From: Actinacidiphila acididurans
GTDB lineage: Bacteria > Actinomycetota > Actinomycetes > Streptomycetales > Streptomycetaceae
Direction of reading: 5' to 3'
Length of the DNA stretch: 64,000 nt
Assembly (NCBI RefSeq): GCF_016918855.1
Contig: NZ_JADKYB010000003.1
Coordinates: forward strand, 372,001 to 436,000
Part shown: in pieces, positions 50,373 through 59,366 of the stretch
Layout: each line of letters opens with the position of its first letter
Position numbering within the stretch: position 1 is the first letter of the stretch
Program-made: the position numbers and the translations under genes
Notes under the pieces: model-generated
Seen by the model: the letters and a program-made list of their open reading frames with translations, nothing else
Database searches by the model: none
Told to the model about the DNA's origin: nothing

Positions 50373-52124
50373 TCAGCGGGGCCACGCGTCGTGCTCGGCC
50401 TCGGTCGCCTCCGGGGGCCGGTCCGGCACGCGCAGCACCAGAAGGGCGATGTCGTCCTCGTTCCTGGCGGATCGGACGCGCTGGAGGAGCTGATCGCAGA
50501 AACCCTCCAGCGGGCGGTGGACAAGGGCGGCGGCGTGCCGGCGCAAGCGCTCCAGGCCCTCGTCCAGGGGGCGGCCGGGGGCTTCCACCAGGCCGTCGGT
50601 GTAGAGCACCAGAGTGGACCGGGCCGGCAGGTCGACGGTGCCTTCGTTCCGGTCGGGCGACAAGCCCGTCCCCAGGAGCATGCCATGCGGCTTGTCGAGG
50701 AACCGGGCGCGCCCGGTGGCGTCGATCAGGAGCGGCGGAGGATGGCCCGCGTTGCTCCACCGCAGCCGCCAGCCGGCGGCAGCGCTGCCCTCCAGCCGGC
50801 CGAAGAGGACCGTGGCCATGGACACGTCAGTCACATGCATCACGGTGTCATCCAGCTGGCGGATGATCGCACCCGGCCCCTCGGGCTGGGTCCAGGCGTG
50901 TGCGCGCAGCATGTTGCGGAGTTGCGCCATGCCGGCCGCCGCGTCCAGATCGTGGCCCACCACATCACCGACGGCCAGGGCCAGGCTCCCGTCCCGAAGG
51001 GGGAACATGTCGTACCAATCGCCGCCCACCTGCGAGGCGTCGGGGGCCGACACGTACCGGACGGTCGCCTCGAGTCCGGGCAGGGTGGGCAGCTTGGGCA
51101 GGAGATGGTGCTGCATGGTCTCTGCGACGCGGCGCTGCCGCTGGAACAGCCGGGCGTTCTCCAGGGCGATGCCCGCCCGGCGGGTGATGTCGTCGAGCAG
51201 CGCGATGTCGTCGTTGGTGAAGCGGGCGCTGCGCTCGGCCCGGCCCAGCGTGAGCGCGCCCAGGGTCTCCCGTGGCCCCCGGATGGGCGCGACGATCGCG
51301 GAGTGCATTCCGGTGGACTTGAACAGCCGGCGCTGCTCGACCGCGAGACCGGAGTCCAGCCGCCCCTCGTACGTGGCCGGAGTCGCCACCGTGGAGACCG
51401 CCGCCCGCAAGGCCCGTGGCAGCGGCAGCAGGGAATCCTGCGGTATCGGGGGCAGTGGCCCGCACAGCTCTTCGCGGTCCGTCAGGGCGCCGTCCTCGTA
51501 GTGCACCACCCTGGTCCGCCACACCTCCTCGTTCTCGGCCACGAGGTCGACGACCACCCAGTCGGCGAGCCTGGGCAGCACGAGGCGGATCAGCCGGCGC
51601 AGTGCTTCCTGGGAATCGAGCGTCGATGTCAGGCGGGTGGTGGTCTCCGCCAGCAGCGCGAGGCGCTCCACCTCCGACAACGGCGCTGTGGCGGGATCCA
51701 CTTCTCTCGTGGCGGTCTCCGCCGCGGTGCGCTGGTGGAAGACCACGACCGCACCGGTTGTCTCCTCGCCGACCCGGAAGGGCGTGACGAGGGACGAGAC
51801 CGGAAGCAGGGAGCCGTCGCCGCGCTCGGCCCAGGCATCGACCTGGGACGTCGTGCGGTCGGCGAACATGGCGCGGATCACCGGGCACGCGGAGCGCGGC
51901 GCCGGCCTTCCCGCACTGTCCCGGTGCAGCAGGTCATGGGCGTCCTGCCCGAGCAGGTCGACGGCGTGACGGGCCAGAAGTCGTTCAGCCCGCCGGTTCA
52001 CCGCGACAATCAGTCCCTGCTCGTTGACGGCGTACACCCCGGCATCGACGGACTCCAGAACGGTGGCGAGCAGGTTCTCGTACCGATCCGGTGCCTTGTG
52101 CCCGACAACATGCGGATCGGCCAT
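50373..52124 (-). CDS. PAS-GAF-SpoIIE (PP2C) phosphatase
   Basis: 583 residues. N-terminal PAS domain (about 15-130; LATVLESVDAGVYAVNEQGLIVAVNRRAERLL), GAF domain (about 165-340; SRLDSQEALRRLIRLVLPRLADW..RETLGALTLGRAE), then a SpoIIE-type PP2C phosphatase (QVGGDWYDMFPLRDGSLALAVGDVVGHDLDAAAGMAQLRNMLRAHA, NAGHPPPLLI, LVLYTDGLVE) with the metal-binding Asp residues. Such proteins dephosphorylate STAS anti-anti-sigma factors in response to a signal bound by PAS or GAF. ATG 52124 follows AGGAGGTGC. A direct link to the STAS proteins near 31 kb is possible but unproven. Confidence 0.9.
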   Translation of the reverse strand: MADPHVVGHKAPDRYENLLATVLESVDAGVYAVNEQGLIVAVNRRAERLLARHAVDLLGQDAHDLLHRDSAGRPAPRSACPVIRAMFADRTTSQVDAWAERGDGSLLPVSSLVTPFRVGEETTGAVVVFHQRTAAETATREVDPATAPLSEVERLALLAETTTRLTSTLDSQEALRRLIRLVLPRLADWVVVDLVAENEEVWRTRVVHYEDGALTDREELCGPLPPIPQDSLLPLPRALRAAVSTVATPATYEGRLDSGLAVEQRRLFKSTGMHSAIVAPIRGPRETLGALTLGRAERSARFTNDDIALLDDITRRAGIALENARLFQRQRRVAETMQHHLLPKLPTLPGLEATVRYVSAPDASQVGGDWYDMFPLRDGSLALAVGDVVGHDLDAAAGMAQLRNMLRAHAWTQPEGPGAIIRQLDDTVMHVTDVSMATVLFGRLEGSAAAGWRLRWSNAGHPPPLLIDATGRARFLDKPHGMLLGTGLSPDRNEGTVDLPARSTLVLYTDGLVEAPGRPLDEGLERLRRHAAALVHRPLEGFCDQLLQRVRSARNEDDIALLVLRVPDRPPEATEAEHDAWPR

Positions 52125-52279
52125 GCCCAGCACCTCCTGTCCACGCTTGTGCCCTGCTTGATCCTCTCCACGCGCCGCGGATCGCACGGCTCGTGCTCGG
52201 CAGCAGGACGCACTGGGCCCGTGGGCGGGCTGGCCGGCCGCAGGCTGCCGCGTCGCCGTTCACGTGTGTCCCCGGGCCG

Positions 52280-52981
52280 TCAGAGCGCGCGAAGCAGCCA
52301 GGTCAGTCCCAGGTCGCGGGCGGTCAGGCCGGCCATCTCGCGGAGCTCGTCGGCCTCGGCTCCGGGAGGCAGCTCACCGCCGAGGGTGAGGGCGGCCGCG
52401 GCGGTCTGTGGACGGGCGCCGAGGGCTGCCCGCAGGTGGTAGGAGCGGCGCAGGTGGGTGATGCCCTGCTCCCGGTCCTGTGCCAGGAGGTGGCCGCCGA
52501 TGTGGCGTACGGCGTAGGACTCCAGGAGCGCGTCACCCCGTTCCCGGGCGTGCTCCAGTGCCTGCCGGTAGGCCGATCCGGCCGCGCCGGGGTCCCCGTC
52601 CATGTTGTCGGCGAGGACGCCGAGCCAGAAGGTGGCCCAGCCGGCCAGTCGCGCGTCGGCCGCGGCAGTGGCGAAGCCCTCGCGGGCCCGCGGGAGGTCG
52701 TCTGGGAGCGGGCTCAGCCCGAAGAGCTGCCGGGTGTAGCGGATTTGTGCGTCGAGGTACCCGGCGAGGACCGGTTCGGACGGGAGGAGCCGGCTGACGG
52801 CCTGCTCGGCCGCCCGGGAGTCGTCCAGTCGCCAGAAGAAGCTGTCCACCAGGATCTCGGCCCGTTCCGCCACGGCGTCGGCCGGCAGGGCGTGCAGTGC
52901 CTCGTCCCACCGGCCCGCGCGGTGCAGCATTCGCGCGGCGGCCGTTCCGCCGCGCATCATGTAGGTGGCATCCATAGTCAT
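52280..52981 (-). CDS. TPR-like helical protein, divergent from CGNR regulator
   Basis: 233 residues, all-helical with repeating A-x2-L/G spacings (ARMLHRAGRWDEALHALP, AGSAYRQALEHARERGDALLESYAVRHIGGHLLAQDREQGITHLRRSYHLRAALG) that look like tetratricopeptide-type repeats. No enzyme motif. Start uncertain (ATG 52981, 52975 or 52960; no clear ribosome site). It is divergent from a CGNR zinc-finger regulator with a GGCATC/GATGCC dyad (52967-52987) across the starts, so the two are probably co-regulated. Function unknown. Confidence 0.7.
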   Translation of the reverse strand: MTMDATYMMRGGTAAARMLHRAGRWDEALHALPADAVAERAEILVDSFFWRLDDSRAAEQAVSRLLPSEPVLAGYLDAQIRYTRQLFGLSPLPDDLPRAREGFATAAADARLAGWATFWLGVLADNMDGDPGAAGSAYRQALEHARERGDALLESYAVRHIGGHLLAQDREQGITHLRRSYHLRAALGARPQTAAAALTLGGELPPGAEADELREMAGLTARDLGLTWLLRAL

Positions 52982-53018
52982 GATGCCTACTCTTCAGGTG
53001 GGCGAGGTAGGTGGTCAA

Positions 53019-53528
53019 GTGCGTTACGTCGACTACATCGGGAATCTGACCCGCATCGCGGTCGAGATCGTCAACGGCGACGATCCCAGTGAGCTGCGCC
53101 GGGAGATGTTCCGTCAGCACCGGATCGCCGAGCCGGACACCGAGCGGCTCTCCGCGTTCCTGCCCGGGCTGCGCGACGCGGTGGAGGCAGCCTCCCGTTC
53201 CGGGCCGATCGGCCCCGTCAACGCCCTGCTCGCACAACACCCACCGCTGATCCACGTCGACGACCACGACGGCGAGGGCTCACCGCACCTGCACTTCGCC
53301 GCGAACGGCGAGGACGCCGTGAGCTGGCTCGGGCGCAGCTGCTCCGCAGCACTGGCGCACGTCGTCTGCGGCGACCCGGCCGTGACCATCGGCCGCTGCA
53401 GCGCGATCGGCTGCGAACGCTTCTACGTCGACGACTCCCGCAACCGCACCCGCCGCTTCTGCTCCAACGCCTGCGCCAGCCGCACCACGGTCGCCGCCTA
53501 CCGCGCCCGCCGCAAGGAGACGGGCTGA
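53019..53528 (+). CDS. CGNR zinc-finger transcriptional regulator
   Basis: 169 residues from GTG 53019 (187 from ATG 52965). N-terminal ABATE domain (VRYVDYIGNLTRIAVEIVNGDDPSELRREMF), C-terminal CGNR zinc finger (AIGCERFYVDDSRNRTRRFCSNACASRTTVAAYRARRK) with the Cys ligands at CSAIGC and CSNAC. These proteins bind DNA and often control an adjacent metabolic gene. AGGTGG four bases upstream and family-like sequence favour the GTG. Divergent from the TPR-like gene. Confidence 0.85.
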   Translation: MRYVDYIGNLTRIAVEIVNGDDPSELRREMFRQHRIAEPDTERLSAFLPGLRDAVEAASRSGPIGPVNALLAQHPPLIHVDDHDGEGSPHLHFAANGEDAVSWLGRSCSAALAHVVCGDPAVTIGRCSAIGCERFYVDDSRNRTRRFCSNACASRTTVAAYRARRKETG

Positions 53529-53717
53529 CCACGGGCAGCCGGCGTTCACCGACCACCGGGACCGTCGTCGGCAGCGGGGTTGCGCGAAAGGAAGGCAGGG
53601 CGGTCGCCCTGGCCATGGACGACGGTCCGGACCCCGAGTGGACACCGCAGGCCGTATCCCGCACCGAAATCCGTGCGTGCCCCGCTCAGCGCCGGTGCGC
53701 TCCGGCGAAAGGGTGCG

Positions 53718-54635
53718 TCATGCGCCCGGACTGAGCCAGCTGTCGATTCCTCCTCGCCGTAGCTGTTCGCGCAGGCGCGCACCATCCGCGGCGGGCGGTT
53801 GTCCGTAGAGGTGGCGGTAATCGCGGGAGAAGTGAGGGGCGCTTCGGTAGCCGACCGCGGAGGCGGCCTGCGCTGCGGACTCCCCGAGGACGACCATACG
53901 GTGACGGGCCTCGCCGAGGCGAAGACGCTTGAGGTACTGCATGGGCGTCATGGAAGTCGCTTCCTTGAAGCGTCTGAACAGCGTCGGCTGGCTGGTGCGG
54001 ACCTCGGCGGCAAGCGCACTCATCGACCACGGCTCAGCCATCCGGTCGGTGAGAAGGCCCACGGCGCGCGGCACGACGGGGTCGCCCTCGTCGACCGCGG
54101 CAAGGACGCGGGGTGCTTGATCGGTCTGCAGGAGGCGCAGCACGATCTCCCGTGCGATCAGGGGGCCGAGAAAGGGGATGTGCTCGGGCTCGTCGAGCAG
54201 GCCGATCAGGCGGGCGAATGCGTCGGCCAGGGCGGGTGACCAGGTGCCGAGCCGGTCGATCTCCGAGAACGGCCGGTCGTTGCGCGGCATTGCGGCGGCG
54301 ACCTCGGCGACGAGGGTCGGAGCGAGCTGCCATATGGCAGCCAGGAAGCCGCGCTGCGGGTCCGTTTCGACGACACCCGCGACGACAGGGATGTCGACCG
54401 GCGTGATGATGAACCGGTCACGGCCCCAGACCTGGTCGTCGTCGCCGACGATCGAGCGCTTGCGTCCCGCGAGAACGACGGACAGGGAGGGGGTGTAGCG
54501 CTGGTACCCGACTTCGGTCGGGGCGGTGACGTGGCTGAGTCGCAGCCCGAGCGCCTCCGCCGGCGCCCGGTCCCGCGCACGCCGCGACACGACCTCGGCC
54601 GCTCGGTCGAGGCTCTGTGCAGTCGCCTGTTCCAT
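53718..54635 (-). CDS. AraC-family regulator
   Basis: 305 residues. N-terminal AraC_N (type I cupin-like) domain with RLSHVTAPTEVGYQRYTPSLSVVLAGRKRS, C-terminal double helix-turn-helix of HTH_18 (SMSALAAEVRTSQPTLFRRFKEATSMTPMQYLKRLRLGEARHRMVVLGESAAQAASAVGYRSAPHFSRDYRHLYGQPP). Start: ATG 54635 (weak GGAT upstream) or ATG 54653. Divergent from an SDR gene, a very common arrangement in which the AraC protein activates or represses the oxidoreductase. Confidence 0.87.
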   Translation of the reverse strand: MEQATAQSLDRAAEVVSRRARDRAPAEALGLRLSHVTAPTEVGYQRYTPSLSVVLAGRKRSIVGDDDQVWGRDRFIITPVDIPVVAGVVETDPQRGFLAAIWQLAPTLVAEVAAAMPRNDRPFSEIDRLGTWSPALADAFARLIGLLDEPEHIPFLGPLIAREIVLRLLQTDQAPRVLAAVDEGDPVVPRAVGLLTDRMAEPWSMSALAAEVRTSQPTLFRRFKEATSMTPMQYLKRLRLGEARHRMVVLGESAAQAASAVGYRSAPHFSRDYRHLYGQPPAADGARLREQLRRGGIDSWLSPGA

Positions 54636-54743
54636 ACCGTCATCCAACCTCATCCCCGCTGGTCGCACCGTGGGACAGGATCTGGCAAGGGGTTGATCGT
54701 GCCGGGCAAGCCGCAGGGCGGCCCGCGGCACGAGGATCGAGGC

Positions 54744-55541
54744 ATGCGAACGAATGAAGAGCTCCTGGCCTCTCTCACCCCCGACACCGTGCTTGCCGGA
54801 CGTACCGCGCTGGTCACCGGGTCGTCGGCCGGAATCGGTGAGGCGGTCGCCCGGGTCCTTGCCGCTTCGGGTGCCGAGGTCGTCGTCAGCGGACGGGACG
54901 CCGGCCGAGTGCAAGGCGTAGTGGACGCGATCGTCAAGGCCGGCGGGCGGGCGCACGCGCTCACCGCGGACCTCGGCGCCGAACCGGCCGGCATCCGTGC
55001 TTTCGCTCAGCGGGCCGAGGACGCACTCGGCGGAACCGTCGACATCCTCGTCAACAACGCGGGCGTGTATCCGGGCACGCTCACCGAGACGGTCACCGAT
55101 GACGAGATGCAGGCGCTCTGGGCGACCAACATCCGTGCCCCGCACGTCCTCGTCGCCGGCCTCGCGCCGCGTATGGCCGAGCGCGGATCCGGTGTCATCG
55201 TGAACATCGGCTCGTGGATGGCCAGGGTGGGCGTCCCCTACAAGGCTCTGTACCCGGCGACCAAGGCGGCTGTGGAGCAGCTGACCCGGGCCTGGGCAGC
55301 GGAGTACGGTACGCGCGGTGTCCGCGTGAACACGGTCGCACCGGGAGCGACTGCCACCCGGGGCAATGCGGCGTTCGCGGATCAGCTTGCCGAGATGACG
55401 AAGGGCACTCCCGCGGGCTCTCCCGTACGCCCCATCGACATCGCGTACGCGGTCCGCTTCCTCGCCTCCGACGAGGCGCCGTTCATCCACGGGGCAACGC
55501 TCGACGTGGACGGCGGGATCGCGGCCACCCGCCTGCGCTGA
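54744..55541 (+). CDS. SDR-family oxidoreductase
   Basis: 265 residues. LVTGSSAGIGEAVARVLAASGAEVVVSGRD (cofactor site, NADP-type), NNAGVYP, catalytic NIGSWMARVGVPYKALYPATKAAVEQLTRAWAAEYG with Ser, Tyr and Lys (YPATK), PGATATRGN, DIAYAVRFLASDEAPFIHGATLDVDGGIAATR. Substrate unknown. ATG 54744 follows CGAGG. Divergent from and likely regulated by the AraC protein. Confidence 0.9.
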   Translation: MRTNEELLASLTPDTVLAGRTALVTGSSAGIGEAVARVLAASGAEVVVSGRDAGRVQGVVDAIVKAGGRAHALTADLGAEPAGIRAFAQRAEDALGGTVDILVNNAGVYPGTLTETVTDDEMQALWATNIRAPHVLVAGLAPRMAERGSGVIVNIGSWMARVGVPYKALYPATKAAVEQLTRAWAAEYGTRGVRVNTVAPGATATRGNAAFADQLAEMTKGTPAGSPVRPIDIAYAVRFLASDEAPFIHGATLDVDGGIAATRLR

Positions 55542-55602
55542 CCGGAGCCGAAGCGATGCGATGACGACCACTTGACGCCCCTGGCGCGGGCGCGTGGCGT
55601 GC

Positions 55603-56808
55603 TCAGTCCGACGTCGTCCACCGGACCGGCAGCTTGTGCGGGCCGCGGATGAGCATGCCGTGACGCCAGGTCAGGGCGGCCGGGTGGGCGTCGAGGGCGA
55701 GGTCGGGGCAGCGTTCCAGGAGGGCGCGGATCGCGATACGGGCCTCCAGGCGGGCGAGCGGCGCGCCGAGGCAGTAGTGGATGCCGTGGCCGAAGGCGAT
55801 ATGGCCGTTGGCGGGTCGCCGGACGTCGAAGCGGCCGGGGTCGGGGAAGCGTGCGGGGTCGCGGTCCGCGTCCGCCAGGGCCACGAGGACCAGCTCACCG
55901 CTGGGGATGACCGTAGTGCCGATCCGGACCGGCTCGGTGGTGAACCGGAAGGTGGGCGTCTCGACCGGCCCGTCGTAGCGCAGCATCTCCTCGACGGCGT
56001 TGTCCATGAGCGTCATGTCCTCGCGGAGTGCCGCGAGTTGGCGGGGATGGGTCAGCAGGGCCAGTACGCCGTTGGAGATCAGATTCACCGTGGTCTCGTG
56101 CCCCGCGACCAGCAGCAGCCAGGCGGTGCCCCGCAACTCGTCCGCGGACAGCCGGGCGCCGTCCTCGTCGGTGGTGCGGATCAGGGCGCTCATCAGATCC
56201 TGGCCGGGAGCCAGGCGCTTGTGCTCCAGTAACTCGGCGAGATAAGCGGCCACTTCACGCGTCGCCGCCAGCCGCGCTCCCGGGTCGGGGTCGGTGAGGA
56301 TCGTGCCGGTCCAGGCATGGAACGCGGCCCTGTCCAGCATCGGCACGCCCAGCAGCTCGCAGATCACCGAGATCGGCAGCGGGAACGAGAGCGCCTCGAC
56401 CAGGTCGGCCCGCCCTTCCGGCAGCGCCACCATCGCGTCCAGCAACTGGTCGGTGATCTGCCGCACGCGCGGCGCGAGCTGTTCGATCCGGCGCGGAGTG
56501 AATTCGCGGACGACCAGTTTGCGCAGCCGTTCGTGGTCCGGAGGGTCGGAGTTGAGCATGTGCGGCCCCGCGGACGGGCTGGCGATCGGGAAGGAGGGAG
56601 AGGCGTTCTTCCACAGTTTGGACAACCGTGGATCCGTGAGCGCGGCCCGCCCGGCCTCGTACCCTACGACAAGCCACGCCTCCGCACCCTCCGGAATCCG
56701 CACCTTGTGCACCGGGCCGCGCTCCCGCAGCGCCGCGTACACCGGATACGGATCTCGGACGAAGTCCTCGCCCATCGCCACCAGATCGGTCACCTCGGCT
56801 GCTGCCAT
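55603..56808 (-). CDS. cytochrome P450
   Basis: 401 residues, standard bacterial length. Oxygen-binding I-helix AGHETT (235-240), ExxR in VEEMLRY (274-277), PERF-like FPDPGRFDVRRPAN, and haem loop FGHGIHYCLGAPLARLEA with Cys 346. The AGHETT and DPARFP blocks are typical of the actinomycete CYP105/107 type that hydroxylate macrolide or steroid-like substrates. AGGGAG precedes the ATG. No ferredoxin or reductase gene is adjacent, so a separate redox partner is needed. Could modify a product made elsewhere. Confidence 0.93.
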   Translation of the reverse strand: MAAAEVTDLVAMGEDFVRDPYPVYAALRERGPVHKVRIPEGAEAWLVVGYEAGRAALTDPRLSKLWKNASPSFPIASPSAGPHMLNSDPPDHERLRKLVVREFTPRRIEQLAPRVRQITDQLLDAMVALPEGRADLVEALSFPLPISVICELLGVPMLDRAAFHAWTGTILTDPDPGARLAATREVAAYLAELLEHKRLAPGQDLMSALIRTTDEDGARLSADELRGTAWLLLVAGHETTVNLISNGVLALLTHPRQLAALREDMTLMDNAVEEMLRYDGPVETPTFRFTTEPVRIGTTVIPSGELVLVALADADRDPARFPDPGRFDVRRPANGHIAFGHGIHYCLGAPLARLEARIAIRALLERCPDLALDAHPAALTWRHGMLIRGPHKLPVRWTTSD

Positions 56809-57198
56809 CGCCTGCTCCCTGCCCCGGTTCGTCCCGACGCTAGCAGCGGGCGGCGTTTCGAAGAAGGATGAATCCAGTCGAACCGGGCGGCGACGAGCTG
56901 TGCGCGTCCCAAGTGCCGAGGGCGGTGGTCGATGGAGAAAAGTGCGAATGGGACTGCACGCTCCGCGCCCTGCATCAAAGGGCGCGGAGCGTGTGAAGTG
57001 ATTCAGTCGAATTCGAGGCGCGCGCTCATTCCCTGGAGTTTTGGGATCTGCGACTCGCGGGGGAGTCGGTCATGACCATTCTTGATACAGCCGCGCCTGG
57101 GATCGGTCTGCAGGCGAGAATGCGGGCTGGAGTGCGCGGCCAACATTTAATGGTGGACTTTTCGGGGAGGGTGAACCTTCACCTGCCGGCCGGCAACT
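56809..57198. other. 390-bp gap, promoter and terminator
   Basis: Holds the P450 promoter, a strong hairpin (56957-56993) and a short rightward frame from an ATG at 57072 with GGGGGAG upstream (MTILDTAAPGIGLQARMRAG) that runs into the aldo-keto reductase on the other strand. The frame has no recognised homology and is not called as a gene. Confidence 0.4.
56957..56993 (-). terminator. strong hairpin after aldo-keto reductase gene
   Basis: Perfect 15-base-pair stem (56957-56971 with 56979-56993), 7-base loop, located about 206 bases beyond the reductase stop and upstream of the P450 start; it separates the two leftward units. Confidence 0.7.
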
Positions 57199-58152
57199 CT
57201 ACATTTCGTGCTCCCACCAGCCGCGCGTGTCGACGTCCGCGGCATCCGCCAGCGCCTCCAGCTCCGCGATCTCCTCGTCGGCGAGCTCGATGCCGCGAGC
57301 TCGGACCAGCCCGTCGATGTAACCCGCCTTCGTGACCCCGATGATCGGGGTGGTCCCCTTGGCGATGGCCCAGGCGGTGGCGACATCGGCGGCGGACGCG
57401 CCTCGGTCCTTGCCGATCACCCCCATCCGGTCCGTCAGCGCCTGCAACTGGGGCAGGATGCCGTTGTACGCGCCCGCCCGGCTGCTCCCCTCCGGCAACG
57501 GATTCGCCGGGCTGTACCTGCCGGTCAGCGCTCCTTGCTCGAGGACCATGTAGGAGAAGAACCGCACGTCGTGCTCGCGGCAGTGGTCGAGGATGCCCGC
57601 GCGCTGAGAGCTCCGGTACAGGAGGCTGTAGTGGTTCTGGACCGCCTCCACGCGGAAGCCGGCCTCGCCGAGGATCTGATCGGCAAGGGCGATCTCCTCC
57701 ATGTTGTGGTTCGAGACGCCGACATGCTTGATTTTGCCGCTCTTGAGCAGCGGGATCAGAGGCGGCGTCCATCGTGCCACGTCGGCAGGATTGTGGATCC
57801 AGAAGAGATCCACATAGTCCGTATTCATTCGGTCGAGGCTCTGCTCCAGCATGTCCGCGACCGGATCGTCGCCGTCGCCCGCGAGCTGCGGGGTGAACTT
57901 CGTCGACAGCTGGTACTCGCTGCGGTGATAGCCCGTCAGTGCCTGGGCGAGGACAGTCTCCGAGCGGCCCATGCCGTACGCCACGGCGGTGTCCCACAAG
58001 GTGAACCCGTTCGACTGCGCCTTCTCGACGACCTCTCGCAGGCCGGACTCGCTCAGCTGACTGCCGAAGTAGCCGTCGCCTGCCTCGCCGCTGTCTCCCC
58101 AGGCCCATGTGCCCAACGCCACCGCCGGCACAGTCAGCGCCTTGCTCGTCAT
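57199..58152 (-). CDS. aldo-keto reductase
   Basis: 317 residues, TIM-barrel aldo-keto reductase. Tetrad visible as Asp 54 in TLWDTAVAYG, Tyr 59, Lys 85 in LSTKFTP and His 120 in LFWIHNP. NADP-binding end QNHYSLLYRSSQRAG..ILDHCREHDVRFFSYMVLEQGALTGRY, IIGVTKAGYIDGLV. AGAGGTAAG precedes the ATG. Divergent from the XRE-type regulator (58291). Reduces an aldehyde or ketone; substrate unknown. Confidence 0.9.
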   Translation of the reverse strand: MTSKALTVPAVALGTWAWGDSGEAGDGYFGSQLSESGLREVVEKAQSNGFTLWDTAVAYGMGRSETVLAQALTGYHRSEYQLSTKFTPQLAGDGDDPVADMLEQSLDRMNTDYVDLFWIHNPADVARWTPPLIPLLKSGKIKHVGVSNHNMEEIALADQILGEAGFRVEAVQNHYSLLYRSSQRAGILDHCREHDVRFFSYMVLEQGALTGRYSPANPLPEGSSRAGAYNGILPQLQALTDRMGVIGKDRGASAADVATAWAIAKGTTPIIGVTKAGYIDGLVRARGIELADEEIAELEALADAADVDTRGWWEHEM

Positions 58153-58245
58153 GTCTTACCTCTGCTGTTCGTTCTTGGGATCGTGTCGGAACGTTTCGCA
58201 TCCCAGCAGACCGCGATCGCCGCCACCGGAGAAGGTCGCGTCTAT

Positions 58246-58266
58246 GGGGGTATAACCTCAACCCCC
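58246..58266. promoter_or_regulatory. operator candidate between reductase and XRE regulator
   Basis: GGGGGT (58246-58251) and ACCCCC (58261-58266) form a dyad around ATAACCTCA; TATAAC inside it (58251-58256) could be a -10 hexamer for the regulator gene. Confidence 0.4.
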
Positions 58267-58290
58267 CTTGCGCCGTGACCAGCGGCTACC

Positions 58291-59220
58291 ATGAATGACA
58301 TGGACCAACAGCCCGGAAACCGCGGCGAAATCCGGGACTTCCTTGCCAGCCGACGCGCCAAAATCACCCCGGCACAGGCCGGACTGCCGACCAGCACCCG
58401 CCGCCGGGTCGCCGGGCTGCGGCGCGAGGAGGTCGCCGTCCTTGCCGGCGTGAGCACGGAGTGGTACACGCGGCTGGAGAAGGGGCACATCGGCGGCGTG
58501 TCCGAAGACGTCCTTGACGCGGTCGCTCGTGCCCTGCGACTGGACGACGACGAACGCACCTACCTGTTCGACCTGGCCCGGTCATCGCGGCACGCGGGTC
58601 GCACGCCGTCGCGTCGCAGGGACGTCGAGGTCCCGCCCCGGGTCCAGTGGCTGCTCGACTCCATGACGATGTCCTCGGCGTTCGTACGCAACGGCCGCAC
58701 GGACATCGTCGCCGGCAACGCCCTGGCCCGAGCCCTGTTCGCGCCGATGTTCGACAGCGCCACCGTCGACAAGCGCGGCCGCCCCAACCTCGCCCGCTAT
58801 ATCTTCCTCGACCTCGGCGCACACGACTTCTTCGTCGACTGGGACGCCGCCGGTGCCGCCACCGCCGCCCTGCTGCGCGCCGAGGTCGGGCGCGAGCCCC
58901 GCGACCGGGCACTGCGTGAACTCGTCGGCGAGCTGTCCACCCTCAGCCCGGAGTTTCGCACCCAATGGGCCGCGCACGACGTCCTGATGCGCCACGACGG
59001 CGTCAAACGGCTCCAGCACCCCGACGTCGGCCCCCTGGAGCTGACCTTCCAGTCCCTCGACCTGCCCCTGTCGGGCCGTGCCGTGCACGACATGATCATC
59101 TACACCGCCGAACCCGGCACCGCATCCGAGGACCGGCTCAAACTCCTCGCCACCTGGGCGGCCACGCAATCTCGGGCGGTACAGCCCGCCCGCAGTTCTC
59201 CTCAGCCCGGGTCGCTCTGA
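58291..59220 (+). CDS. XRE/MmyB-like helix-turn-helix regulator
   Basis: 309 residues. N-terminal HTH_31 domain (GEIRDFLASRRAKITPAQAGLPTSTRRRVAGLRREEVAVLAGVSTEWYTRLEKGHIGGVSEDVLDAVARALRLDDDERTYLFDLAR), followed by an MmyB-like ligand-binding domain (PPRVQWLLDSMTMSSAFVRNGRTDIVAGNALARALF, VLMRHDGVKRLQHPDVGPLELTFQSLDL) that binds fatty-acid-like molecules in relatives. Divergent from the aldo-keto reductase gene, which it probably represses. Confidence 0.9.
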   Translation: MNDMDQQPGNRGEIRDFLASRRAKITPAQAGLPTSTRRRVAGLRREEVAVLAGVSTEWYTRLEKGHIGGVSEDVLDAVARALRLDDDERTYLFDLARSSRHAGRTPSRRRDVEVPPRVQWLLDSMTMSSAFVRNGRTDIVAGNALARALFAPMFDSATVDKRGRPNLARYIFLDLGAHDFFVDWDAAGAATAALLRAEVGREPRDRALRELVGELSTLSPEFRTQWAAHDVLMRHDGVKRLQHPDVGPLELTFQSLDLPLSGRAVHDMIIYTAEPGTASEDRLKLLATWAATQSRAVQPARSSPQPGSL

Positions 59221-59313
59221 TCCGTCGCGGTTCGCCCGGCCGGGAGGCCGGAGCACGATTCACCACAAGCCCGTAAAAGACCAGGTCAGAGCCCTCTTTG
59301 CCGCGCCCAGTAG

Positions 59314-59332
59314 ACTGAACGTACAGTTCAGT
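59314..59332. promoter_or_regulatory. TetR-type operator of the AKR-TetR operon
   Basis: ACTGAACGTACAGTTCAGT, a perfect 7-base dyad with 5-base centre, ending 34 bases before the reductase start. Confidence 0.75.
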
Positions 59333-59366
59333 TCTGAGGACTCGTTCTAATTCTGAGGAGTCGGCC

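Noticed and set aside
57072..57335. Rightward frame with ATG and GGGGGAG upstream
   Set aside because: It runs antisense into the aldo-keto reductase and matches nothing; kept only as a note in the gap entry.
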